NCBI GenBank assembly: GCA_913041535.1
Contig: CAJWJK010000004.1
Span: 62,001-126,000, forward strand
DNA: 64,000 nucleotides
Source: an uncultured Alphaproteobacteria bacterium
GTDB lineage: Bacteria; Pseudomonadota; Alphaproteobacteria; VGEJ01
Direction: 5' to 3'
Made by a program: the position numbers and the translations under genes. The notes under the pieces are model-generated. The model saw nothing but the letters and a program-made list of their open reading frames with translations. It was not told the DNA's origin and did no database searches. Positions 9,168-19,000 of the stretch are shown piece by piece (positions within the stretch are counted from its first letter, which is position 1; each line of letters begins with the position of its first letter).

Positions 9168-11240
9168 TTACTCGGATTCCGGTTTTATGGACAGGCTGCC
9201 AGTTTCAGTGGAGTTTGCCGATGCACCAGGATTGATAACAACAGTAGTAAATGATGACTCAACGATGGCTGGTCCCGATATATGCACACTTGGATCCAAC
9301 CCCTCAAAATGATGCACTGCAGCGTCAGCATAACCAACACCAGGAAAGAAAACTCTTCGTGTGGGTGATGATTTTCGATTATCCTTTCGATGCTCCAAAC
9401 TGCCAGTCCCTATAGCCCTAAGACGGCAATTCACTGCCGCACGCCAACTAACAATCTCAACTTCCGACTCTGGATCAGAAATTGCGAATACGTCCTCGTG
9501 TGTGCGATGGAATGCGGAAACTAAGGCCTGAATATCTTCGTCAGAGCTAAAATTTGGACCCGGCAATTGAACTTCAATCTCCCACACCTGATGCGGATAA
9601 CGAGCTTCCGCCGTCAATTCTATACGACTCTCAATGCAACCACGCCCGGGACCATCGATAAATTCTTGGCACCGATCCACCAAGCCAGACAAAACTTCAT
9701 TTACCCCTTTAAGATCAAAGTTACCACTTATAGTATAATGTGTAGCTTGAAATTGCGTTGCCAACTCAGACATTAATGCCCCAGCAGCGCTCAACGCTGC
9801 TCCTACCTCAGGAATAATCACACTATCGCAGCCCAAACGCCGTGCGATCGGTACAGCGTTCAATCCCGCAGCTCCCCCGCCTCCAATGAGGCATGCACTG
9901 GCCGGATCTATACCCTGATTCACTGTTATATCTTCTATCGCATGAACCATGTTCTCTGTAGCTAGATCAATCACCGCTGACGCGGCGAGCTCTAGAGATA
10001 GACCAAGTGGCTCTGCTACTTTGGAAATAATAGCTTGCTCCGCAGCCTCTGTATTGACGTTCATCGTGCCACCGAGAAAATTGTCAGGATCTAAATAACC
10101 AAGAACCAAAGACGCATCAGTTACAGTTGGTTCATTGCCACCAGAATCGTAACAGGCAGGCCCTGGCACGGCTCCCGCACTCTGAGGGCCAACGTGCAGC
10201 ATGCCACCCGTATCGACCCATGCAATAGAGCCACCACCCGCACCGATACTTCTCACGTCAACTGACGGAAACCCAGTCATATGGCCTCGAAAAGGTTGAC
10301 CAATCCAAGTTTCACTTGTCCAGGGAATGCGACCTCGACGAACTAAACTTACATCGTAGGTGGTACCGCCAGTATCAGTTACAATTGCCGTATCGGTACC
10401 GCTATCAACTTTCGCGAAATGCCGCCCTGCAACTGGAGCCATAGCCGGACCCGAATTGATGGAGTGTATGGGAGTTGTAGCAATGTCCTCAGCGTCCATC
10501 ACACCTCCCTGGGAGGTAACGACCAGCACCCGACCACCAAATCCTTCACTGCGCAGACGTTCCGCTAGATTTTGCATGTATGTCCCCATAAGAGGCTTTA
10601 ATGAGGCATCAATGCAGGTAGAGGATGCCCGACGATATTCTCGTATGGCCGGATTCAACTTGTGAGACAACGTATAAGGAATGCCGGGAAGGTGTTCGGC
10701 TATGAGTTCTCCTATTCGCAATTCATGGTCCGGATTAATCACGGACCAAAGAAGACAAACGCCTATCGCCTCTACTCCCTCCGACTTTAATGTTTTAAGT
10801 GTTTCGATTACTGCATCTTCACCTAGAGGTTCTGAGATTGTCCCGTCAGCCATAATGCGCTCTGGAACCTCATGAGTTAGCGAGCGAGGAACATAAGGAT
10901 CAGGAAATGGCACCGTAAAGTTGAAAGGCTCGATTCGCCCGCCTTCACGAAACACCAAAATATCAGGGTGCCCTTTAGTAGCCAGAAACGCGGTTTTAGC
11001 GGTAGTCCCTGTCACTATAGCATTGATAGCGCGTGTGGTGCCGTGGACGAATAAATCCCCTAAACCTAAAAGCTTACTCGATGATAATTCATAATCGTCC
11101 GCAGCAATCCCTATACTATCCATAACGCCAACGATTGGATCATCAGGAGTAGTAGCTGTCTTGTACATGCGGATCTGACCATCATCATCTTCTACGATTA
11201 GATCAGTAAAAGTACCACCCGTATCAACCGCGAATCGCAT
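9168..11240 (-). CDS. Hydantoinase/oxoprolinase family protein (HyuA-like subunit)
   Basis: N-terminal MRFAVDTGGTFTDLIVED, HGTTRAINAIV, GSGPAMAPVAGRHF-like region, GGGSIAWVD; length fits HyuA. Start taken at ATG 11240. Confidence 0.9.
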   Translation of the reverse strand: MRFAVDTGGTFTDLIVEDDDGQIRMYKTATTPDDPIVGVMDSIGIAADDYELSSSKLLGLGDLFVHGTTRAINAIVTGTTAKTAFLATKGHPDILVFREGGRIEPFNFTVPFPDPYVPRSLTHEVPERIMADGTISEPLGEDAVIETLKTLKSEGVEAIGVCLLWSVINPDHELRIGELIAEHLPGIPYTLSHKLNPAIREYRRASSTCIDASLKPLMGTYMQNLAERLRSEGFGGRVLVVTSQGGVMDAEDIATTPIHSINSGPAMAPVAGRHFAKVDSGTDTAIVTDTGGTTYDVSLVRRGRIPWTSETWIGQPFRGHMTGFPSVDVRSIGAGGGSIAWVDTGGMLHVGPQSAGAVPGPACYDSGGNEPTVTDASLVLGYLDPDNFLGGTMNVNTEAAEQAIISKVAEPLGLSLELAASAVIDLATENMVHAIEDITVNQGIDPASACLIGGGGAAGLNAVPIARRLGCDSVIIPEVGAALSAAGALMSELATQFQATHYTISGNFDLKGVNEVLSGLVDRCQEFIDGPGRGCIESRIELTAEARYPHQVWEIEVQLPGPNFSSDEDIQALVSAFHRTHEDVFAISDPESEVEIVSWRAAVNCRLRAIGTGSLEHRKDNRKSSPTRRVFFPGVGYADAAVHHFEGLDPSVHISGPAIVESSFTTVVINPGASANSTETGSLSIKPESE

Positions 11241-11486
11241 ATTTAACCTCCTAGAATCAGGTAGTTGCACGCAAAGCACCTCAGCGCATGTAAAATTTGA
11301 TTCAAGTTAAAACCTGCCCCAAAGCATTGCCAACTACCGACATGAAAATAACAGCTCATATTGCCAGTACATTACCAATTGTGTACAGCCACTAACACGA
11401 CAAGTTCTCCAGCTCTTGCACAACAAGCTCTATCCGCGCATCATTCAATTATACAAGACACATCTGTCACGAATTGTGGAGCGATA

Positions 11487-11912
11487 ATGGGCGACGAACT
11501 TAATCGTGAAGAATTAATTGAGCTTCTGAATAAACTTGGTGACAGTTCAGAAAGTGAGATCCTGAACTCCGCCCGCATCATACACAGGAAGGTAACGTCA
11601 GCCGAAACCACTTGGAACGAACTTTTAGTACCTGACCACACGGATGAAGACGAGCTGTCAGAAGATGATTCATGGGATGAAGACGCTCCGTCAGATTATG
11701 ATTCATGGGATGTTGACAGCGGCACAGAAACACTTCAAGACTCAGACAGTTCCGACGCCCTTAAAATTATTGAAAAACTCCTTTCCGGAAAAATTTCTGA
11801 CACAACACGTGAAGAACTTATCGGTTATAAAGATGACATTGCTGAGGGAGATTTTGATAAAAATGATCTCAAATACCTCAAAGCATTATCTGGCCGAATC
11901 GATAAGAACTAA
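11487..11912 (+). CDS. Small acidic hypothetical protein
   Basis: ORF MGDELNREELIELLNKLGDSSESEILNSARIIHRKVTSAETTWNELLVP... with Asp/Glu/Ser-rich linker and C-terminal LKIIEKLLSGKISDTTREELIGYKDDIAEGDFDKNDLKYLKALSGRI. Confidence 0.7.
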   Translation: MGDELNREELIELLNKLGDSSESEILNSARIIHRKVTSAETTWNELLVPDHTDEDELSEDDSWDEDAPSDYDSWDVDSGTETLQDSDSSDALKIIEKLLSGKISDTTREELIGYKDDIAEGDFDKNDLKYLKALSGRIDKN

Positions 11913-11973
11913 TCTGGAATACGTAGTGGCGACATAGCATACTACGCCAAGCTCAAATGCCGGACCCGAAAGA

Positions 11974-12858
11974 CTAGCGACCCATATCTCTGATCAATTC
12001 AATGATACCAGAAAAATCAAGTTCTCCATTACCTCTCCTATCAAAATCCGCATAAAGCTGGCACGCCGCTTCAGTTAACGGAATTGAGAGGAATTGAGAT
12101 TGTCCCGCCCGTTGTGCAAGACGCAAGTCTTTTAGCATCATTGCAGTTGAGAAACCTGGTTTAAACTCTTTGTTGGCGGGAGACTTGGGCACGGGACCAG
12201 GCGCGGGACAATAGCTTGTGAGCGCCCAACTCTGACCCGTCGACCGTGAAACAACATCAAATAATGTCTGACAATCAACACCCAAACGCTCAGCAAGGAC
12301 CAATGCCTCAGAGGTCCCAATCATTGATACGGCCAACATCATATTGTTGCATAGTTTTACAGCCTCTCCACTGCCCGCCACTCCCGTATGAATAATATTT
12401 TCGCCCATAATCTGTAGTATTGGTTTTGCCCTCTCAAATCCACCCCGCGTGCCACCTACCATGAACGTTAGTGTTCCTGCTTCCGCTCCCGCTACGCCGC
12501 CAGAAACTGGAGCGTCAACCATGTCCAACCCGAGAGCAGTAGCCTTAGCGTTGATCTCACATGCCGTTTCAACAGCAATTGTAGAACAATCAATGATGAT
12601 CACATTAGCGTCCAAAGACGCTAGAACTCCCCCGTTACCGAGATACACATCACGCACCTCCTTCCCACTCGGCAGCATGGTGATCAGCACCTTCACACCA
12701 TCCGCGGCATCCTTAGCCGTCGCTGCGGTTTGGCATCCTGCTGCCTGGTCCAACCCCTCAACAATATCAAAACCTTTTACGCTGCAACCGGATTTAACGA
12801 GCCTAGAAACCATTGGACGGCCCATATTTCCGAGTCCAATGAATCCAATTTTTGACAT
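11974..12858 (-). CDS. mmsB: 3-hydroxyisobutyrate dehydrogenase
   Basis: GFIGLGNMGRPMV nucleotide-binding motif, DAPVSGGVAGAEAGTLTFMVGG, GEAVKLCNNMM; in valine catabolic cluster. Confidence 0.9.
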   Translation of the reverse strand: MSKIGFIGLGNMGRPMVSRLVKSGCSVKGFDIVEGLDQAAGCQTAATAKDAADGVKVLITMLPSGKEVRDVYLGNGGVLASLDANVIIIDCSTIAVETACEINAKATALGLDMVDAPVSGGVAGAEAGTLTFMVGGTRGGFERAKPILQIMGENIIHTGVAGSGEAVKLCNNMMLAVSMIGTSEALVLAERLGVDCQTLFDVVSRSTGQSWALTSYCPAPGPVPKSPANKEFKPGFSTAMMLKDLRLAQRAGQSQFLSIPLTEAACQLYADFDRRGNGELDFSGIIELIRDMGR

Positions 12859-12876
12859 TAGTTCTCTCCGTTAATC

Positions 12877-13962
12877 TTATTTATTGCCCAAACCTTCCAA
12901 ACTCAGTTCTTCTCCACCAAGAGGAGAAAAATATTTTTCTACCTCTAAGTCATCCACTGCCTCCAATAGCCTTGGGTTCCATTCGGGGCAGCCATCCTTA
13001 TCAATCACTGCGGCCCGTATTCCCTCATAAAAATCTTTGCCACTTATAAACCGATGAACTAACCGATATTCAAGAGCCATACACTGGTGAAATGAAAGCG
13101 AACGCCCCTCCTGAAGCTGCCTAAATGATACTTTAAGGCTTGTGGGGGATTTACCCCTCAACATCTCAAGAGTATTTGACGCCCACGGGCTGGTATCATT
13201 CTCTAGAGTTGCGAAAATCGCGTCTAATGACGAGGCACCAAACACCTTGTCAATCTCCCTGCGCAATCCCTCGAGACAGCCTTCTTGAGCAATGCCAGAG
13301 TATTCAGCTAGTATTTTTTCCAATTGCAACGGGTGTGCAATCAAAGAATCCAATAAGTCATCAATCTTTTCAGCAACAGTATAGTTGGTCGCTACGCCGG
13401 CATAGAGACTATCCCCCGCCCCCAGACGCACGCCCGTTAAACCAATGTATTTTCCTGTCTCTCCTGGACACCTCGTCAAGAAATATGTTGCCCCAACATC
13501 AGGAAACAAGCCTATACCAGTTTCTGGCATTGCAAAAATCACGTTTTGCGTAACTACACGGTGTGATCCATGAACAGAGACGCCTACCCCACCACCCATC
13601 ACAATCCCATCAATTAGAGACACATAAGGTTTAGAGTAGTGCTTAATATACGTATTTAAACGATATTCATCCCAGTAGAATTGGTGTGAATGTTTAGGAC
13701 TTGTACCGCGCGCCTTATACAACGCAGTAATATCGCCACCCGCACAAAATGCCTTATCCCCTGAACCGCGAACAACTACAATTGCAATGTTAGAGTCCAA
13801 TTCCCAGTCTCGAAGAATCGAATGCAAATCACGTGTCATAGCATGGCTAAGCGCATTTAGAGCCTGTGGACGATTAAGTGTTACTAGTCCTACTCCTCCC
13901 CTACGCTCAAACAGAATATGTTCAGATTTCACTTGGCTACAAGTCCAATAGTTTTCGTGCAA
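12877..13962 (-). CDS. 3-hydroxyisobutyryl-CoA hydrolase (enoyl-CoA hydratase/isomerase family)
   Basis: VTLNRPQALNALSHAM, AFCAGGDI, DGIVMGGGVGVSVHGSHRV, MPETGIGLFPDVGATYFL; length and motifs typical of HIBCH. Confidence 0.9.
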   Translation of the reverse strand: MHENYWTCSQVKSEHILFERRGGVGLVTLNRPQALNALSHAMTRDLHSILRDWELDSNIAIVVVRGSGDKAFCAGGDITALYKARGTSPKHSHQFYWDEYRLNTYIKHYSKPYVSLIDGIVMGGGVGVSVHGSHRVVTQNVIFAMPETGIGLFPDVGATYFLTRCPGETGKYIGLTGVRLGAGDSLYAGVATNYTVAEKIDDLLDSLIAHPLQLEKILAEYSGIAQEGCLEGLRREIDKVFGASSLDAIFATLENDTSPWASNTLEMLRGKSPTSLKVSFRQLQEGRSLSFHQCMALEYRLVHRFISGKDFYEGIRAAVIDKDGCPEWNPRLLEAVDDLEVEKYFSPLGGEELSLEGLGNK

Positions 13963-15076
13963 TGATTATACGCATAACCTCATTAGTACCCTCAAGAATC
14001 TGGTGCACTCGAACATCTCGCAGGAATCGCTCAATAGGGAGATCTTTCATATAACCATACCCACCATGTAGTTGCAGGGCCTCGTTCACAACATGGTAAC
14101 CCACATCCGTAGCCAACCTTTTTGCCATAGCTGCATAAAGCGTCGCATCCGCAGCCCCCATATCGTATTCATGAGAGGCACGCCACATCAATAACCGTGC
14201 AGCTTCTAGCTCTGTTGCCATGTCCGCAATTTTAAACTGGAGCGCCTGAAACTCGCTTAAGCGATTCCCAAATTGCTTTCTTGCAAGAAGATGTTGCCGA
14301 CTTAGATCAAGACAGTAACGCGCTGCGCCAATTGAGCACGCGGCAATGTTAAGGCGGCCTGCATCAAGGCCCTGCATCGCTATCTTGAAACCGTCACCTT
14401 CGGAACCAATGAGATTGCTTGTTGGCACCCGACAGTCGGAGAAATTGACCATAGTTGTCGGCTGGCTACCCCAGCCAAGTTTTCTTTCAAGCCTGCCAAA
14501 ACTAAGTCCCGATGTGCCCATCTCCACGACAATACATGAAATTCCGCCGGCTCCCGCATCACCAGTTCGAACCATGCAGAGATACAGATCTGACTGCGAC
14601 CCACCCGATATAAAAGCCTTGGAACCGTTAAGAATATAACAATCTCCGCTACGCACAGCCCTGGTACTAAGTGATGCCGGGTCTGATCCCGCATCTGGCT
14701 CTGTTAAACAATAACTCGCAAAATAATCCATACTGCATAACCTTGGTAGCCACATATGACGCTGTGAATTAGATCCGTAATGATCAATCATCCATGCGAC
14801 CATATTATGGATTGAAATGTACGCAGCAGTTGAAGCGCACCCAGTAGCTAACTCTTCAAATATTATAGCTGCCGCAGTTCGATCCAATCCGGACCCTCCA
14901 ACGTCAGGCGCTACGCAAATCCCCGCAAATCCAAGCTTTGCTGTATCTTGTAGCACCAGTTTTGGAAATATTTCATGCTCGTCCCAATCAGCCGCATTCG
15001 GTGCAAATTGTTGAGTTGCAAGATCTCTTGCAAGACCTTGTATAGAACGTTGCTCCTCTGATAGACCAAAATCCAT
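13937..15076 (-). CDS. Acyl-CoA dehydrogenase (probable isobutyryl-CoA dehydrogenase)
   Basis: MDFGLSEEQRSIQGLARDLA, YCLTEPDAGSDPASLSTRA, LQLHGGYGYMKDLPIERFLRDVRVHQILEGTNEVMR; cluster context. Confidence 0.92.
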   Translation of the reverse strand: MDFGLSEEQRSIQGLARDLATQQFAPNAADWDEHEIFPKLVLQDTAKLGFAGICVAPDVGGSGLDRTAAAIIFEELATGCASTAAYISIHNMVAWMIDHYGSNSQRHMWLPRLCSMDYFASYCLTEPDAGSDPASLSTRAVRSGDCYILNGSKAFISGGSQSDLYLCMVRTGDAGAGGISCIVVEMGTSGLSFGRLERKLGWGSQPTTMVNFSDCRVPTSNLIGSEGDGFKIAMQGLDAGRLNIAACSIGAARYCLDLSRQHLLARKQFGNRLSEFQALQFKIADMATELEAARLLMWRASHEYDMGAADATLYAAMAKRLATDVGYHVVNEALQLHGGYGYMKDLPIERFLRDVRVHQILEGTNEVMRIIIARKLLDL

Positions 15077-15087
15077 AGTTGCCCAGC

Positions 15088-15861
15088 CTATATGTTCCTA
15101 AATTGAGGCTTCCGTTTATCAAGGAATGACTCCATCCCCTCACGTCGATCTTCTAGTGCAAAAGTTGATCGGAATAGCCGTCGTTCTGCCATTACCCCTT
15201 CGTTTAGCGTCGTCTCGTATGCGCTGTTCACGGCTTCCCTAGCGATCACCACTACTGGCCTTGAAAGACCCGCGATTGTCTTTCCAGTCTTAATGGCCTG
15301 ATCTAGGTACTCACTAATCGGAAAAACCCGACTAACTAACCCAACCCGTTCTGCCTCCTTCGCATCCATCATACGGCCCGTCAATATCATCTCCATGGCT
15401 TTTGATTTACCCACAAGCCTTGTCAATCTTTGGGTGCCACCTGCACCAGGTATAGTACCAATCAGGATCTCTGGTTGGCCAAACTTGGCATTGTCAGCAG
15501 CCAAAATGAAATCGCACATCATTGCAATCTCACAACCACCACCCAACGCAAAACCGGCAACAGCCGCTATTATAGGTTTACGGCATTCAGCGATTCGCTC
15601 CCATGGCTTTATGAAATCGTCTTTATGAAGTTCCACAAAATTCTTGCCAACCATCTCATTAATATCTGCGCCAGCTGCAAACGCTTTTTCATTACCCGTA
15701 AGCACTATCGCAGCTATATTTGAATCATTTTCCATCATTTCTAGCGCAAGTCCGAGTTCCTCAATAACCTTGGCATTGATCGCATTTAACGCTTTAGGTC
15801 GGTTAAAGCGAATAATTCCAACACTTTCCCGCACCTCTGTAATGATTGTTTCATAAGCCAT
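15088..15861 (-). CDS. Enoyl-CoA hydratase
   Basis: IIRFNRPKALNAINAKV, AFAAGADINEM, AGFALGGGCEIAMMCDFILAADNAKFGQPEI, typical crotonase. Confidence 0.92.
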   Translation of the reverse strand: MAYETIITEVRESVGIIRFNRPKALNAINAKVIEELGLALEMMENDSNIAAIVLTGNEKAFAAGADINEMVGKNFVELHKDDFIKPWERIAECRKPIIAAVAGFALGGGCEIAMMCDFILAADNAKFGQPEILIGTIPGAGGTQRLTRLVGKSKAMEMILTGRMMDAKEAERVGLVSRVFPISEYLDQAIKTGKTIAGLSRPVVVIAREAVNSAYETTLNEGVMAERRLFRSTFALEDRREGMESFLDKRKPQFRNI

Positions 15862-16000
15862 ATTGTTGTTCCCATTGTTTAACAATAATTTCTGAATCTT
15901 AACGGCGTCGCTACCACATGTGTAGCGTCTCTATACCTTCTACACTTGAACTAGGAATCTTCCACCAGCGTCTATTACAATGCGTCAGCAATGTGGAACC

Positions 16001-19000
16001 ATGATGTACATAGATAAACGCCTTTGGCCCTTTACGGCCGGCTCACGTTTACGCATTGCGACAACGGTCCTTCTTGGCATCGCATCAACCATTTTTGGAG
16101 TTGGTCGGTTAGCACTATTAGGCTGGGTGCTAGGCAAAATTATCTTAGGTTCTCACTTTTCCGAACTATTATGGGCCTTTGTCGCTATTGCTTTAGTTAT
16201 GCTTGGACGTGGGCTTTTGGAATATGCCAGAGCAATGCACGCTCATCATACGTCTGCAATAATCCAATTAAGATTACAAAAAATAATTTATGATCACGTC
16301 GTTGCTTTAGGACCGGGGTATTTCGGACAACATCGAACCGGCGATACTATGTTGTCGATTATTGACGATGTGGAGCAGCTTGAAACGTATTTCGGACAAT
16401 ATCTCCCTCATCTCATTGTCGCGACACTAACACCAATTGGCATTTTTTCGTTTGTTGCCTTCCTTGATCTACCCATTGCGACGGTCATGATCTTTTTTGC
16501 GTTATTGACACTGATTGCACCAGCCGCCTTTCACCATTGGGAAAGCCGCAACAGCAAAGCTCGGCGCAAAGCGTACGGGTCTTTCGGAGCTGAATTTCTT
16601 GATTCTGTACAAGGTCTTGCAACTCTTAAGGCATTCGGCCAGAGCGGTGCCCGAATACAACTGCTAGCGGATAAAGCACAAACTCTGCTGAAGACGACGA
16701 TGTGGGTGCTTGCTACTAGTTCAATTTCACGCGGTATTACAGACTGCGGTATTGCTCTTGGTGCCGCCGTTTCGCTCACCATAGGTGCTTATCGGGTGCT
16801 CGAAGGCAGTATGGAACTATCTGTCCTACTGATAGTGCTATTAATGGGCATTGAGGTTTTTCGTCCCTTACGTGAGCTAAGAATTTTATTACACCAAGGA
16901 ATGCTTGGAGCCTCTGCAGCCGAAGGAATCATCAAATTGCTTAGTGAGAAACCAACGGTGGACGATAATGGTGAAATCAACAAACCAGAAATCAATCTCC
17001 GCCCAAGCATTGAATTCAAGGACGTACACTTCACATATCCGAGAACGCGCATGCCAATTCACGTCTCTCTTAATGTAAAGGTAGCTCCCGGAGCGCGGAT
17101 CGGCATCGTTGGCGCAAGCGGTAGTGGCAAATCAACCGTAGTAAGGCTTCTAGAACGTCTGTATGACCCGGATGCAGGCTCAATTCTAGTGGGAGGAAAG
17201 GATATACGTAGCCTCTCCCTATCGACCCTTCGAAAACAGATTGCATTGGTTAACCAAGATACGTACCTCTTTCATGGCACAGTCAGAGATAACCTTCTCC
17301 TTGGAAAACCGAACGCTAGCAAAAACGAAATAAAAGAGGCAGCAAGTCTAGCTAACGCTGATCAATTTATTGAACGATTGCCCGACGGTTATAACACGGT
17401 CGTTGGCGAACGTGGAATTAGGCTATCTGGTGGCCAACGGCAACGCATTGCCATTGCTCGCGCTCTTTTACGCGACGCACCGATTCTCGTATTGGATGAA
17501 GCACTTTCAGCTGTCGATGCAGAGAACGAGGCTGATATTCAAGAAGCCCTTGATCATCTTATGAGTGGTCGTACCACATTAATTATTGCACACCGCCTAT
17601 CAAGCATAATTAATGCAGACAGAATACTGGTTCTTGATAGCGGAATGGTAGCAGAGTCCGGAACCCACGCTGAGCTTATGGCACTTGGAAAGCTCTACTA
17701 TATATTAATGAGGGATCAAGTGAGCCAGCCAACAAGCTCCAACCTCACGCCACCAGTTCTTGCTAGTGGGGGCACTCTTCAGGACAAGTTCCTAGATTTC
17801 CACAAACCTGAATTAGATCACTCCTCTCCGACTGACACATCTACCGAAGAGATACTGGGATGGGGAAAAGCAATTAAACAACTGATGTCATATGTTGCGC
17901 CCTGGCGTATTAAATTGAGTCTTGCCTTTGGCTTTGGAATCGCGCGAGTAGTGGCATTCATTGGCGTCGGTATACTTAGTGCTTTAACCGTACTCGCAAT
18001 AAAAAACGGCCAACCCTTTGACCTTCTTGTCATTGCACTATTAATTCTAGCTCCAGCTTCCGGATTATTGCACTGGTTCGAATCCTGGGTTGCCCACGAT
18101 GTAGCCTTTCGCCTGCTTGCGGAAATGCGGGTTAACTTGTTCAAAAAACTTGATAAACTCGGCCCCGCATACACCCTCCGACGCCGAAGCGGTGATTTGG
18201 TGTCTATAGCAACACAGGACATCGAGACAGTTGAGTATTTTTTTGCTCATACAGTAGCTCCAGCGTTTGTCGCAGTTCTAGTTCCCACAGCGGTAATAGC
18301 GACTCTACTCGTATATGGTCCGCTAATGGCACTAGCTCTGTTACCATTCCTGATTCTAATTGGCATCAGCCCGTTTATATTGAGAAGTCGGATAGACCGA
18401 CTAGGGTCGCTCGCCCGAGAATCCTTGGGTGAACTTAATGCTTACTCTGTCGATACAATACAGGGACTTACCGAAATTCTAGCATTTCAAGTTAGCGCCC
18501 AACGGGGCCATCAATTCGTAGATCGAATCCGTCAATACCATCGGACACGCATTGCATTTCTATCTGATCTTGCAGCACAGAATTCTCTTCTCGAAATTGC
18601 TATGGGATTGGGCGGCCTTGCCGTGGTAGTTACTGGTAATAGCCTGGTTACCCAAGGCGCACTTGAGTCTGGGGTGTTGCCATTGCTCGTAATATTGGCA
18701 ATGTCAGCATTCTTACCCATTTCGGAAATATCTAATGTAGGACGCCAACTTGCGGATACATTAGGGGCAACGCGGCGGCTTTATACCGTCCATCGTCAGC
18801 CAATAGCGATTTCTGACGGCACCTATACACCCGCACACCATCACGCCAAGCAAGCTGTAAACATTGACATTGACAGTATAAGCTTTACATACCAAGGCAG
18901 CCGAGAGTCGGCACTAGTTGATGTAAGTTTCCCTATCTTCTCTGGCTCTACAGTGGCACTGGTAGGTTCATCGGGTGCTGGAAAAACAACTATTGCCCAC

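Noticed and set aside
18070-18105. GGTTCGAATCCTGGG, a T-arm-like tRNA fragment on the + strand
   Set aside because: Lies inside the CydDC coding frame (HWFESWVAHD); no acceptor, D or anticodon arms pair around it.
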